64,000 nucleotides of DNA from Soonwooa buanensis (lineage in GTDB: Bacteria > Bacteroidota > Bacteroidia > Flavobacteriales > Weeksellaceae): the NCBI RefSeq assembly GCF_900167905.1, contig NZ_FUYZ01000010.1:1-64000 (forward strand), read 5' to 3'. Position 1 is the first letter of the stretch; each line of letters starts with the position of its first letter. Below are positions 1 through 10,570 of the stretch, piece by piece. The translations under genes were made by a program, and so were the position numbers. A model generated the notes under the pieces. It worked only from the letters and a program-made list of their open reading frames with translations, was not told the origin of the DNA and did not search any database.

Positions 1-105
1 TTTAACATCGTTTTTAATTTGATAATGCTTTTCCGTTTTGTTGGATTTCACATATAAATCCAACGTTAATTTGCTAACATCTACTCCAATAAAAACTTTT
101 TCCAT
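1..105 (-). CDS. IS110-family transposase, N-terminal fragment (runs off window)
   Basis: The minus strand from an ATG at 105 reads 35 codons without a stop to the window edge. The peptide begins MEKVFIGVDVSKLTLDLYVK. The segment FIGVDVSKxxLD is the hallmark opening of IS110 transposases, in which the Asp after Gly-Val is the first acidic residue of the DEDD RuvC-like catalytic domain. The enzyme recombines the circularised element into its target. Only the first RNase-H-fold strand is visible, so neither the rest of the DEDD set nor the C-terminal Tnp domain with its catalytic serine can be assessed. The gene is too short here to be picked up by simple ORF length filters. Confidence 0.75.
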   Translation of the reverse strand, partial: MEKVFIGVDVSKLTLDLYVKSNKTEKHYQIKNDVK

Positions 106-340
106 AACTTTGGTTTTAAGATTTTAAAGAGAAACTTATCTAGAGCTCAACTCCTTTATAATGGGTTTTAAACCCGAATTTCTATCTGAGTTTATGATAA
201 GAAGTGTTTAAGTCTAAATCGAAGTATGAGCCACAACTCTGAGTAAATATTAGTTTACTTAAACACTTTTCTCTTTCTCTTAAAGTTATCTCTTTTCTTG
301 TTACAAATCTAAAGGAGTAGATTTTGTAAAAATCGTATCG
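1..340 (-). mobile_element. IS110-family insertion sequence, 5' end (partial)
   Basis: The left edge holds the start of an IS110-family transposase gene reading out of the window, plus about 235 bases of non-coding DNA upstream of it that belong to no neighbouring gene. IS110 elements typically carry a structured non-coding end next to the transposase and lack long terminal inverted repeats, so the outer boundary cannot be fixed by eye. I place it before the stop of the next gene (base 358); 340 is an estimate. The rest of the element lies outside the window, so intactness is unknown. Confidence 0.6.
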
Positions 341-345
341 AGAAC
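106..345 (-). ncRNA. Candidate IS110 bridge-RNA region (non-coding end)
   Basis: IS110 elements encode a bridge RNA in the non-coding end upstream of the transposase; this RNA pairs with target and donor DNA. The stretch here has no ORF but clear pairing potential. A perfect 12-bp inverted repeat (AAGTGTTTAAGT at 202-213, ACTTAAACACTT at 257-268) is extendable by an A-U and a G-U pair. A second hairpin has arms 301-310 and 319-329, and its 8-base loop (311-318) is complementary to 151-157. The extent and the identity of the guide loops are inferred from family knowledge and cannot be proven without the other element end. Confidence 0.4.
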
Positions 346-357
346 TTTTTGTCGCGA

Positions 358-981
358 TTATTTCTTCTGCTCCAGAATTCTTTTGATTTCTACAATTTGC
401 TTGTCAACGATTTTTGTTAAATCATTCTGCTGCTTTTTATCTTCAATCTTTTTATTTTCAGAAGCCTCATTTCCGTCGCAGTCGTTGGTTTTAAATAAAA
501 ACTGAATCGGCCTTTGGTTTTCATCATAATAAATTCGGTTTTCCTCGTAGCAAGATTCCGCGGCGGATTCATAATACACGAAAAATAATTTATCATTTTT
601 AAAATAATAACTTAATTTTTGTTGCCATTCATAACCATTAAATTCTCCCGAATACACTTTTATTCCATTTGGGAGATTACACACCGAACCTCTATTTACA
701 AAGTCCATACTTAATTCTTTATCTAGTTTGTAAACCCATTTTTCTTCAGCTTTTCCACAATTTTTATCGACTGATTTCATGCTGTTTTGAGCGTCAGAAT
801 ACCAAGTTTTAATATCAGAAATTCTTTGTTCAGGAGTAACAGAATCTGTTTTTATTGATGAATTAATGACGGTTGAGTCGCCACTTTTTTCATCAACTAT
901 AATTTGTTTTTCCTTCTTTTCTTGACACGAAATCAAAATTATGAAAACACTAAAAATTTGAATTATTATTGAATTTTTCAT
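358..981 (-). CDS. Predicted lipoprotein of unknown function
   Basis: The 207-residue product starts with a lipoprotein signal peptide: a hydrophobic stretch at about residues 5-17, then the lipobox LISC with Cys19, followed by a very charged linker (QEKKEKQ). That predicts export and lipid anchoring in the envelope. The mature part is polar, with scattered cysteines (C75, C101, C143, C163) that could form disulfides, and a lysine/glutamate-rich C-terminal helix. I do not recognise a domain. The gene stands alone between the IS110 fragment and the thiamine operon, divergent from the latter. No function is assigned. Confidence 0.75.
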   Translation of the reverse strand: MKNSIIIQIFSVFIILISCQEKKEKQIIVDEKSGDSTVINSSIKTDSVTPEQRISDIKTWYSDAQNSMKSVDKNCGKAEEKWVYKLDKELSMDFVNRGSVCNLPNGIKVYSGEFNGYEWQQKLSYYFKNDKLFFVYYESAAESCYEENRIYYDENQRPIQFLFKTNDCDGNEASENKKIEDKKQQNDLTKIVDKQIVEIKRILEQKK

Positions 982-1061
982 AACGTAATATTTCCTAAAT
1001 TTTTCTGATTAAATACAAAAATACTTCCAAAATTTTTTACTCGTTTTCAAAAATTGTAAAA

Positions 1062-1092
1062 TTTGGAAGTATAAAAATTTTTTATATCTTAG
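1062..1092 (+). promoter_or_regulatory. Promoter of the thiamine operon (Bacteroidota -33/-7 type)
   Basis: TTTG at 1062-1065 is followed after 19 bases by TATCTTAG at 1085-1092, a 7/8 match to the Bacteroidota sigma-ABfr -7 consensus TAnnTTTG with canonical spacing. Transcription would start near 1097, just ahead of the TPP riboswitch. Confidence 0.6.
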
Positions 1093-1102
1093 CTTCGAAC
1101 TT

Positions 1103-1177
1103 TAGGGGTGTCTACAAAAAGTAGGCTGAGATTTTACCCTCACAACCTGATCTAGATCATACTAGCGTAGGGAAAAG
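1103..1177 (+). promoter_or_regulatory. TPP riboswitch (THI element) aptamer
   Basis: The leader holds the conserved THI-box pieces in order: GGGGTG (1105-1110), CTGAGA (1126-1131) with the following ACCCT, then AACCTGATCTAGATC and CTAGCGTAGGGAAA ending near 1175. These are the pyrimidine- and pyrophosphate-sensing arms that bind thiamine pyrophosphate. It lies 77 bases ahead of thiS, the first of eight thi genes, so high TPP should lower expression of the whole operon. Confidence 0.95.
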
Positions 1178-1179
1178 TA

Positions 1180-1257
1180 AATGGTCATCTTGGGCGCAAT
1201 CTGCGTTCGTGTATCCATTCCTAAAGTCAATTTTAATTTTAAAATGAAACGGAATGG
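1180..1257 (+). promoter_or_regulatory. Putative riboswitch expression platform sequestering the thiS start
   Basis: CCATTCC (1215-1221) is exactly complementary to GGAATGG (1251-1257), which contains the thiS ATG (1254-1256). A competing pairing is available between AATGG (1180-1184, just after the aptamer) and CCATT (1215-1219), enclosing a small hairpin around 1195-1206. There is no U-tract terminator. This suggests translational control by masking the start codon; the switching order is inference. Confidence 0.45.
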
Positions 1258-1460
1258 AACTTATCATCAATCACAAATCTACTTTTTTTGAAGTTTCTAA
1301 TTTAAGTTTGGAAGCATTGGTTATGCAGCATTGTCAGGGGAAAACCTCTGGTTTGGCGGTGGCTGTCAATCAAAAAGTTGTTCCTAAAAGTTTCTGGTCT
1401 CAAACGATGTTACAAAACAAAGATTCTATTCTGCTCATTACCGCTACACAAGGCGGTTAG
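1254..1460 (+). CDS. thiS: Sulfur carrier protein ThiS
   Basis: This 68-residue ubiquitin-fold protein ends in the diagnostic Gly-Gly (TATQGG). In thiazole synthesis that C-terminus is adenylated by ThiF and converted to a thiocarboxylate, which donates sulfur to ThiG. Length and C-terminus match the family; a ThiS-type beta-grasp opening (MELIINHKS) is also visible. It is the first gene after the TPP riboswitch, and its start codon may be masked by the leader. An overlapping ATG at 1244 is out of frame and is ignored. thiC follows after 26 bases, so the two are co-transcribed. Confidence 0.93.
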   Translation: MELIINHKSTFFEVSNLSLEALVMQHCQGKTSGLAVAVNQKVVPKSFWSQTMLQNKDSILLITATQGG

Positions 1461-1477
1461 ACGTTTTTAATCAATAA

Positions 1478-3857
<2,380 letters not shown>

Positions 3858-3885
<28 letters not shown>

Positions 3886-4604
3886 GCATTGCAGGATTTG
3901 ATCCTTGTGGTGGAGCGGGAACTCTTGCTGATATAAAGACTTTTGAACAACATCAAGTTCAAGGTTTGGCGGTGATGACGGCGAATACGTTACAAACGGA
4001 AAATCATGTTTTTTCTGTGGATTGGATTGCAATTGAAGACGTTTTAAAAAGCATCAAAACTTTACTGGATTTTTATCCAATTAAAGCTGTAAAAATCGGA
4101 ATTGTTCCCAACTCAGAATATTTGAAAAGCATTGTTGAAGTTTTAAAAATGAGCAATTCTAAACCCATAATTGTTTGGGATACTGTTTTGAAAAGTTCTT
4201 CTGGAAAGACATTTTTTAATGAAAACGATATTCAAAATGTAAAGGAAATTCTGCCACATTTGGATTTAATAACGCCCAATTTTTTAGAGTTTGAATATTT
4301 AAAATCGATGAATATTCTCAATGAAAATAAAAAAATGCTTTGCAATGTTTTGTTAAAAGGCGGACACCGAAAAAATGAGGAAGGTTTGGATACTTTATTC
4401 ACAGAAAATGAAATTTTTGACATTAAACCAAAAGCCGAAAAAGTCTTTCAAAAACATGGTTCTGGCTGCGTTTTATCAAGCGCAATTGTTGCAAATTTAG
4501 CTTTAGGAAAAACCATGAAACAAGCTTGTACAGAAGCAAAAAATTATATGGAAAATTATTTAAACAGTTCACCAAACTTATTAGGACATCATGCGAAATT
4601 TTGA
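3858..4604 (+). CDS. thiD: Hydroxymethylpyrimidine/phosphomethylpyrimidine kinase ThiD
   Basis: ThiD phosphorylates HMP to HMP-P and then HMP-PP, which is joined to the thiazole by ThiE. The 248-residue ribokinase-fold protein has the ThiD opening VLSIAGFDPCGGAGTLADIK (residues 8-27). The catalytic anion-hole segment HGSGCVLSSAI lies near residue 200, and GHR in the KGGHR block also matches. The start at 3858 lies inside the end of the previous gene and the stop lies inside thiE (14-base overlap), so the three genes are tightly coupled. Length is near the usual 260. Confidence 0.93.
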
Positions 4605-5214
4605 AAAAATACAATACATTTCTCAGGGCGACACTGCGGAAATTCAATTTAATAATATTGAAAATGCTTTAGAAAATGGTGTAAAATGGATTCAGCTTCG
4701 TTGGAAAGATGCTTCAAAAAATGATTTAAAATTATTGGCTCAAAAAGTAAAAATGCTTTGTGAGAATTTTGATGCAACTTTTATTATTAATGATGATGTG
4801 GATTTGGTTTCAGAAGTCGATGCAGACGGCGTTCATTTGGGTTTAGAAGATTTGAATGTTCTGAAAGCAAGAAAATTTTTAGGTTCCGAAAAAATCATTG
4901 GCGGAACAGCAAATACTTTTGAAGATGTTCAACAAAGAATTTCCGAAAACTGCGATTACATCGGACTTGGACCATTACGGTTTACATCAACAAAGAAAAA
5001 ATTGAGTCCAATTTTAGGTTTTGAAGGTTATCAAAAAATCATCAATCAACTTCAACAAAATAGCATTGATTTCCCACCGATCTATGCAATTGGCGGAATA
5101 ACAAAAAATGATATTCAACCGCTTCAAAATATCGGGATTTATGGTGTGGCTTTGTCACAATTAATTACTGATAAACCTGCTTTAATCCAAGAATTACAAA
5201 CAGAATTTATATGA
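4591..5214 (+). CDS. thiE: Thiamine phosphate synthase ThiE
   Basis: ThiE couples HMP-PP with the carboxythiazole/HET phosphate to give thiamine monophosphate. The 207-residue TIM barrel keeps the catalytic motifs missing from its paralogue at 3298: IQLRWKD at about residues 35-41, the acidic INDDVDL, the VHLGLED block, [12 protein letters not shown] (the GPxxxTxTK loop) and AIGGI. This is therefore the likely functional synthase of the operon. It overlaps thiG by four bases (ATGA). Confidence 0.93.
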   Translation: MRNFEKIQYISQGDTAEIQFNNIENALENGVKWIQLRWKDASKNDLKLLAQKVKMLCENFDATFIINDDVDLVSEVDADGVHLGLEDLNVLKARKFLGSEKIIGGTANTFEDVQQRISENCDYIGLGPLRFTSTKKKLSPILGFEGYQKIINQLQQNSIDFPPIYAIGGITKNDIQPLQNIGIYGVALSQLITDKPALIQELQTEFI

Positions 5215-5984
5215 AAAAATTACAAATAGGTAACACAGAATTTTCGTCAAGATTGTTCTTAGGAACAGGAAAATTTGGAAGTTTAAGTCAAATGCGAGAA
5301 GCCGTCCAAGCTTCAGAATCTGAGTTGGTGACCATGGCTTTGAAACGTGTCGATTTCGATTCTCCAACAGACGAATTATTAGCAGAATTAAAGAAAACAA
5401 AAGCCAATCTTTTGCCAAATACTTCGGGCGCAAGAAACGCAAAGGAAGCGGTTTTAGCGGCGGAATTGGCTCGTGAAGCTTTAGAAACCAACTTCGTAAA
5501 ACTGGAGATTCATCCAGATCCAAGATATTTGTTGCCAGATCCTATCGAAACGCTGAAAGCTACGGAAGAATTGGCGAAATTAAGTTTCGTGGTTATGCCT
5601 TACATTCACGCCGATCCCGTGTTGTGCAAATTGTTAGAAAATGCAGGAACGTCGGTTGTAATGCCTTTAGGAGCGCCGATTGGAACGAACAAAGGTCTTA
5701 GAACCATCGATTTTTTAGAAATCATTATCGAGCAAAGCAAAGTTCCTGTGGTTGTAGATGCAGGAATTGGTGCGCCTTCCGACGCTGCAAAAGCAATGGA
5801 ATTGGGCGCTGATGCGGTTCTGGTGAATACGGCGATTGCTGTTGCAAAGAATCCTGTAGAAATGGCAATTGCTTTTAAAGAGGCTGTAATAGCGGGACGA
5901 CGCGCATTTGAAAGTGGTTTGGGAGCAATTCAAAATCGAGCCGAAGCATCGAGTCCGTTAACTGCTTTTTTGTTGGATGATTAA
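5211..5984 (+). CDS. thiG: Thiazole synthase ThiG
   Basis: ThiG assembles the thiazole phosphate from deoxyxylulose phosphate, dehydroglycine and ThiS thiocarboxylate. The product is 257 residues, the standard length, and opens with [19 protein letters not shown], typical of ThiG. The [27 protein letters not shown] and [21 protein letters not shown] blocks follow, and the C-terminal region [12 protein letters not shown] is family-like. The gene begins in an ATGA overlap with thiE and ends nine bases before thiH, its partner in supplying dehydroglycine. Confidence 0.96.
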   Translation: MKKLQIGNTEFSSRLFLGTGKFGSLSQMREAVQASESELVTMALKRVDFDSPTDELLAELKKTKANLLPNTSGARNAKEAVLAAELAREALETNFVKLEIHPDPRYLLPDPIETLKATEELAKLSFVVMPYIHADPVLCKLLENAGTSVVMPLGAPIGTNKGLRTIDFLEIIIEQSKVPVVVDAGIGAPSDAAKAMELGADAVLVNTAIAVAKNPVEMAIAFKEAVIAGRRAFESGLGAIQNRAEASSPLTAFLLDD

Positions 5985-5993
5985 AGAAATATC

Positions 5994-7103
5994 ATGAGTT
6001 TTAAAGGTGTTTTTCAGAAATATTCTTGGGATGAAATCAACGCAAAGGTTTATTCATACAGAGAAAATGATGTACGGCAAGTTTTGAATAAACAGAAATT
6101 AAATGTTGAAGATTTTTTGGTTTTGTTGTCGCCTTCAGCTAAATTTTTCTTAGAAGAAATGGCTCAAAAATCTCAGCAATTAACGCAGAAAAGATTCGGG
6201 AAAACCATACAAATGTATGCGCCGTTGTACGTTAGCAACGAGTGTCAAAATATTTGTACGTATTGCGGATTTAGTTTGGATAATAAAATAAAACGCAAAA
6301 CTTTAACCGATCAAGAATTGCTGAAAGAAGCTTCAATCCTCAAAAAAATGGGAGTTGATCACGTTCTTTTGGTAAGCGGCGAAGCGCAACATATAGTTGG
6401 ACTTCCGTATTTTTTGAATGCAGTTTCGCTTTTAAAATCGCTATTTTCGAATATTTCTATTGAGGTTCAGCCTTTGGAAACTCACGAATATCGAGTTTTG
6501 CATGAAGCTGGCGTTCATTCGGTTTTGGTGTATCAAGAAACTTACCATCAAGATGTTTACAAAACTTACCATCCGAAAGGTCGAAAGTCTAATTTTGATT
6601 ACCGTCTCGATACGCCAGATCGCGTTGGTAATGCGGATTTTCATAAAATGGGATTGGGCGTTTTGCTTGGTTTAGAAGATTGGCGAATCGATAGTTTTTT
6701 CAATGCTTTACACATCGACTATTTGCAGAAAACCTATTGGCAATCGAAGTTTTCGGTATCTTTTCCTAGATTGAGACCTGCGGAAGGAATCATTGAACCC
6801 AATTTTGAAATGAAGGATCGTGATCTTTTACAACTGATTTTTGCTTACAGAATTTGGAATCCAGATTTGGAAATTTCTATCTCGACTCGCGAAAATGAAA
6901 ATTTTAGAAATCATATTGTACAACTGGGTGCAACCACGATGAGTGCGGCTTCTAAAACCAATCCTGGTGGTTATTCTGTAGATGAAAATTCTTTGGAACA
7001 GTTCGAAACTTCGGATGAACGCAGCATGGATGAAATTAAGAATATTATTAAAAATGCAGGTTACGATCCTGTGATGAAGGATTGGGATAAAGCTTATTCT
7101 TAA
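5994..7103 (+). CDS. thiH: 2-iminoacetate synthase ThiH
   Basis: ThiH is a radical SAM tyrosine lyase that cleaves tyrosine to p-cresol and 2-iminoacetate (dehydroglycine), used by ThiG. The 369-residue product contains the cluster motif CQNICTYCGF (C-x3-C-x2-C) at about residues 83-92, preceded by YVSNE as usual for ThiH. The LLVSGEAQ and RLRPAEG blocks are also visible. The presence of ThiH rather than ThiO implies the oxygen-sensitive, tyrosine-dependent branch. The stop codon abuts the start of thiF directly (TAAATG). Confidence 0.95.
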   Translation: MSFKGVFQKYSWDEINAKVYSYRENDVRQVLNKQKLNVEDFLVLLSPSAKFFLEEMAQKSQQLTQKRFGKTIQMYAPLYVSNECQNICTYCGFSLDNKIKRKTLTDQELLKEASILKKMGVDHVLLVSGEAQHIVGLPYFLNAVSLLKSLFSNISIEVQPLETHEYRVLHEAGVHSVLVYQETYHQDVYKTYHPKGRKSNFDYRLDTPDRVGNADFHKMGLGVLLGLEDWRIDSFFNALHIDYLQKTYWQSKFSVSFPRLRPAEGIIEPNFEMKDRDLLQLIFAYRIWNPDLEISISTRENENFRNHIVQLGATTMSAASKTNPGGYSVDENSLEQFETSDERSMDEIKNIIKNAGYDPVMKDWDKAYS

Positions 7104-7805
7104 ATGAAAAACGAAGAATTTACACGCTACAGTCGCCAAATTTTCATGGATGAAATTGGCATTGAAGGTCAAAAGCAAATTTTGTCAGCCAAAGTTCTTG
7201 TGGTGGGAGCGGGCGGTTTGGGAAGTCCTGTAATTCAGTATTTAGCTGCGGCTGGCGTTGGGAAAATTGGCGTTGCAGATTTTGATGAAGTTGAAATTCA
7301 TAACCTAAATCGGCAAATTATTCACATCGAAAATTCTGTTGGAACATCAAAAGTTGATAGCGCACAAAATTTTGTTCAAAACATCAATTCTAATGTGGAA
7401 TTTATAGGTTTTAAATCAAAAATTACGTTGGAAAATGCGAATTCCATTTTAAAAGAATTTGATGTCATCGTTGATGCTTCCGATAATTTTGCGACAAGAT
7501 ATTTACTTAATGACACTTGTGTTCAATTAAAAAAATCCTTGGTTTATGGCAGTATTTTAGGTTTTGAAGGTCAAGTTGCTGTGTTTAATTATCAAGGAAG
7601 TAAAAACTTGCGAGATATTTTCCCAGATTGTCCTGAAACCGCTTTAGATTGTGATAAAAACGGCGTTTTAGGCGCTCTTCCAGGCATTGTTGGCAGTTTT
7701 ATGGCGATGAATACACTGAAAATTATTTGTAAACTTCCAGTAAAAACCAATCAACTTTTAATTATTGATACTTTAAACTGGAATTTTACGCAAGTTGATT
7801 TTTAA
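7104..7805 (+). CDS. thiF: ThiF/MoeB/HesA-family adenylyltransferase, probable ThiF
   Basis: This E1-like enzyme adenylates the C-terminus of ThiS using ATP. The 233-residue protein has the nucleotide-binding loop VGAGGLGSPVIQYLAAAGVG at about residues 31-50, the DFDEVEIHNLNRQ segment with the conserved Asn-Arg pair, and VDASDNFATRYLLND. Two cysteines (DCPETALDCDKNGVLG) occupy the region of the first zinc knuckle or crossover loop, but no second CxxC pair is visible and the C-terminus is slightly short compared with about 250 residues. Its position as last gene of the thi operon supports ThiF over MoeB. Its stop lies three bases from the end of the convergent receptor gene. Confidence 0.88.
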   Translation: MKNEEFTRYSRQIFMDEIGIEGQKQILSAKVLVVGAGGLGSPVIQYLAAAGVGKIGVADFDEVEIHNLNRQIIHIENSVGTSKVDSAQNFVQNINSNVEFIGFKSKITLENANSILKEFDVIVDASDNFATRYLLNDTCVQLKKSLVYGSILGFEGQVAVFNYQGSKNLRDIFPDCPETALDCDKNGVLGALPGIVGSFMAMNTLKIICKLPVKTNQLLIIDTLNWNFTQVDF

Positions 7806-7808
7806 AAA

Positions 7809-9761
7809 CTACAATTTCCACTTCACCGAAAGATTAAAAACTCGGCCATCAATTGGTCCCCAAAGTGGATTAAAACTCGGATTTAAAGTACTTCCAGTAT
7901 ATAAACTTTCTTTGCGACTTTGTCTGTAATCGAACAGATTTTCGCAATTTAAAACCACCGTAAAATGTTCACCCAAATCTTTTGAAATCATCGCTGCCGC
8001 AAACAGATAATCTGGCGTTTTGCTGTAATCCATTCGGTACTGACTTCCGTTGTAAGACGCTTCTACACCGAATTTCCAACCACCGTCGAAATCTTTAACC
8101 ACCGTCATTGCAGCACGATTTTTTGGCGTTAATGGAATGAATTGATTCCCCTCTTGAAATTTATATTTCGCAATCGTAAAGGTATAACCCAAATAAAGCT
8201 CCCAATCGTCGATGGTTCCTTTTACATAAGTGTCAAAACCTTTTGAAACCACAGGCTGATCTTGATTCGCAAAATACACGTTTTGATTTGCGTCCAAAGT
8301 CGCAATCACAGGATGATTGATGTTGGTGAGGAAAAACGCTTGATTAATAAAAATTGAATTTCCGTTTTCGAATTTCTTTTTATAATTGAATTCTAAATTA
8401 TAACCCACAGATTTTTCAGCTTTCGTCGTCTGAATATTAATAGGCATCAGGTTTTCAAGAGGATAATCAATCATTTGTGGAGCCAATGCATTCGGAACTT
8501 TATAACCCAAACCAACACCGCCACGCGCTGCCCAATAATCATCAAAATGATAAATCATCGCCAAACTTGGCAAAAAGAAACTTCCGTAATGATTGGTGAA
8601 ATCGTTTCTAATTCCAGTTTCTACCGTTGCTTTATTGAATTTTAAAGTGTTTTGAAGGAAGAAACCAAAGCTATTGTTTTCAAATTTTGGAATATTAAAA
8701 TTTTGAAAAGATTCTGGATTAAATCGGCTTCCTTGAAAATCGCTTCCCAAAACCCAAATCATGTTATTCATTGGTTTAACGTAAGAAAGCTCCGAGAAAT
8801 AGTTGGTTTGATTGGCATTCAAAAAATTATCGTTGCTTGAAAATTTTCTTTCGAAATCGCTCAAACTATTTTTAAATTCAAGTTTTGAATCATCATTGAA
8901 TTTCTGATTATAAACCAATTCATAAGTATTTCTTTGCAATTTATTTTGTTCGAAATATTGATGGTCAGCTGATTCTCCATTTTTAATAACTTGCATATCG
9001 CCACCCAAATTTTTGTCAAAACTTCCGCTCCAACCCAAACTAATGCTGGAATTTTGAGATGGATAAAAAAACAATTTTGGATGAACAACCAAAGATCGAA
9101 TCTGTGGAACATCCGAAAATCCGTCCTTGTTTATATCTTGCTCGTTTTGATCCGTGTAACCTCCGAAAAACGTGTAGCCGAACCATTTGTATTTTTTAGA
9201 TGCAAATAAATTTAGATTTTTTTCATCCAAAGTAGAGTAGTTCACAAGCGCAGTTAACTCTTGCTTTGAAGTTGGTTTACGCGAAATAACGTTCACCAAG
9301 CCGCCAATTGCACCGCCGCCATAAAGTGTGGAAGCCGAACCTTTTATCAATTCAACTTGTTGCAAATCCAAAGGCGGAATATTTAGAACGCCCAAACCGC
9401 CGCTAAATCCATCGAACAAAGGCATTCCGTCGCGAAGAATTTGTGTGTAACGCCCATCCAAACCTTGAATTCTGATATTTGAATTTCCTGATACCGCGGA
9501 ACTTTGCTGAATTTGTACGCCGCTAATATCACCAAGAATACTCCCGATTCCAGCGGGTTTTATACCGCTTTCTTCCGTCATTTCTTCCTTGCCAAGAACT
9601 TCAACTTTTTGCGGAGAATTTTCAATTTTTTGTTGAGTTCTGGAGGAAGCGACGATGGTTACTTCTTGTATTTCGTTTTCCTTTTTTATCGTGTCAGATT
9701 TCTGTTGAGCGAAAGCTGTTAAGGAACAAAGTATAGCAGCTGAGGCTATTATTTTTTTCAT
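7809..9761 (-). CDS. TonB-dependent outer-membrane receptor
   Basis: The 650-residue product has a signal peptide (residues 1-18, cut after TAFA), then a TonB-box-like stretch with VTIVASSRT. A plug domain follows at about 45-155, with IRIQGLDGRYTQILRDGMPLF, LNIPPLDLQQVELIKGS and the STLYGGGAIGGLVNVISRKP block. A beta-barrel of about 500 residues ends in FNLSVKWKL. It imports a large or scarce substrate across the outer membrane using TonB energy. It converges tail to tail with the thi operon (3-base gap), but no riboswitch precedes it, so a thiamine substrate is not supported by sequence. There is no N-terminal carboxypeptidase-like (SusC) extension. Confidence 0.92.
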   Translation of the reverse strand: MKKIIASAAILCSLTAFAQQKSDTIKKENEIQEVTIVASSRTQQKIENSPQKVEVLGKEEMTEESGIKPAGIGSILGDISGVQIQQSSAVSGNSNIRIQGLDGRYTQILRDGMPLFDGFSGGLGVLNIPPLDLQQVELIKGSASTLYGGGAIGGLVNVISRKPTSKQELTALVNYSTLDEKNLNLFASKKYKWFGYTFFGGYTDQNEQDINKDGFSDVPQIRSLVVHPKLFFYPSQNSSISLGWSGSFDKNLGGDMQVIKNGESADHQYFEQNKLQRNTYELVYNQKFNDDSKLEFKNSLSDFERKFSSNDNFLNANQTNYFSELSYVKPMNNMIWVLGSDFQGSRFNPESFQNFNIPKFENNSFGFFLQNTLKFNKATVETGIRNDFTNHYGSFFLPSLAMIYHFDDYWAARGGVGLGYKVPNALAPQMIDYPLENLMPINIQTTKAEKSVGYNLEFNYKKKFENGNSIFINQAFFLTNINHPVIATLDANQNVYFANQDQPVVSKGFDTYVKGTIDDWELYLGYTFTIAKYKFQEGNQFIPLTPKNRAAMTVVKDFDGGWKFGVEASYNGSQYRMDYSKTPDYLFAAAMISKDLGEHFTVVLNCENLFDYRQSRKESLYTGSTLNPSFNPLWGPIDGRVFNLSVKWKL

Positions 9762-9879
9762 TGAGAAAATTTGTATTGCAAAATTATATCAAATGAAAAA
9801 CCGCTTTTGTATTTTTTAGCTTAAATAATTATTAAAATAGTTTTGAATTTAATAACATTTAAAAAATATGTAAATTAAA

Positions 9880-10332
9880 TCATCTAACTACAAAAATAAA
9901 AGTCCAAATTATTAGCAAAATTTGAAATGGAATTCTAAAAAAGTAAAGATATGACATGCCTTTGCCGTCACGATTACCCGTTTCAAAATTAATGTTATGG
10001 AGCGATGCAAAAATATTAGCAGGTAGAATTAGAATAAAAAATAAAATGAGTAAAATACCTGTTATCTTTTGAATCTGAGGAATAAAAATTCCGACTGCAG
10101 CAGCAATCTCTATAAGACCAGTCAACAAAATAATAAGTTGCCTTTTCGGTACAAAATGGGGAAGCATCATAGCCATTGTTTTTTCGTACTTAAAGTGACC
10201 AATTGAAGTAAAAATCAACATGACAGCCAAGGCCAATCTTCCTGAAAATATGGGATCAATTTCTCTTGAAACGATAAGAGTTCCTAATAACGTAATTAAA
10301 AAAGAAGAAATAAAAATAAAGAAAGGCTTCAT
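9880..10332 (-). CDS. DoxX-like integral membrane protein
   Basis: The 150-residue protein has four hydrophobic segments at about residues 5-22, 28-45, 68-87 and 91-110, plus a final one at 128-149. Their arrangement and the GRLALAVMLIFTSIGHF and GLIEIAAAVGIFIP segments resemble the DoxX/MauE-type superfamily of small quinol- or redox-linked membrane proteins. The function of this subfamily is not established. It is a monocistronic unit divergent from nothing close. Confidence is higher for membrane protein than for the family name. Confidence 0.7.
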   Translation of the reverse strand: MKPFFIFISSFLITLLGTLIVSREIDPIFSGRLALAVMLIFTSIGHFKYEKTMAMMLPHFVPKRQLIILLTGLIEIAAAVGIFIPQIQKITGILLILFFILILPANIFASLHNINFETGNRDGKGMSYLYFFRIPFQILLIIWTFIFVVR

Positions 10333-10536
10333 TTTTATTTTAAAAATATAAATAATATTTCATACAAATATCATAACAACATTTAAAAAAGAAATTAAAA
10401 CTTCAGTTATTTAATATTAAATTCTTTTCAAATTGCGTTACCATGGTACTTTACGAAGATAAGATCAACTTAAGAATAGGTCAACGAAATAAGCTTAACT
10501 ATCTTTACTGTCAAGAACACAAATGAAGGAAATTAT

Positions 10537-10570
10537 GTAATAGGCTTGTTCTTCGGAGCAAGTCTATTAC
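10537..10570 (-). terminator. Hairpin overlapping the stop of the 10567-11337 gene
   Basis: GTAATAGGCTTG (10537-10548) pairs with CAAGTCTATTAC (10559-10570) with one G-U pair and a 10-base loop. On the minus strand it covers the TAA of the upstream gene. The following U-tract is weak, so it may be a terminator or a stabilising 3' stem. Confidence 0.45.

Noticed and set aside
7809-9879. Thiamine-specific receptor under a second riboswitch
   Set aside because: No THI element is visible ahead of the receptor start; tail-to-tail contact with the thi operon alone does not show substrate.
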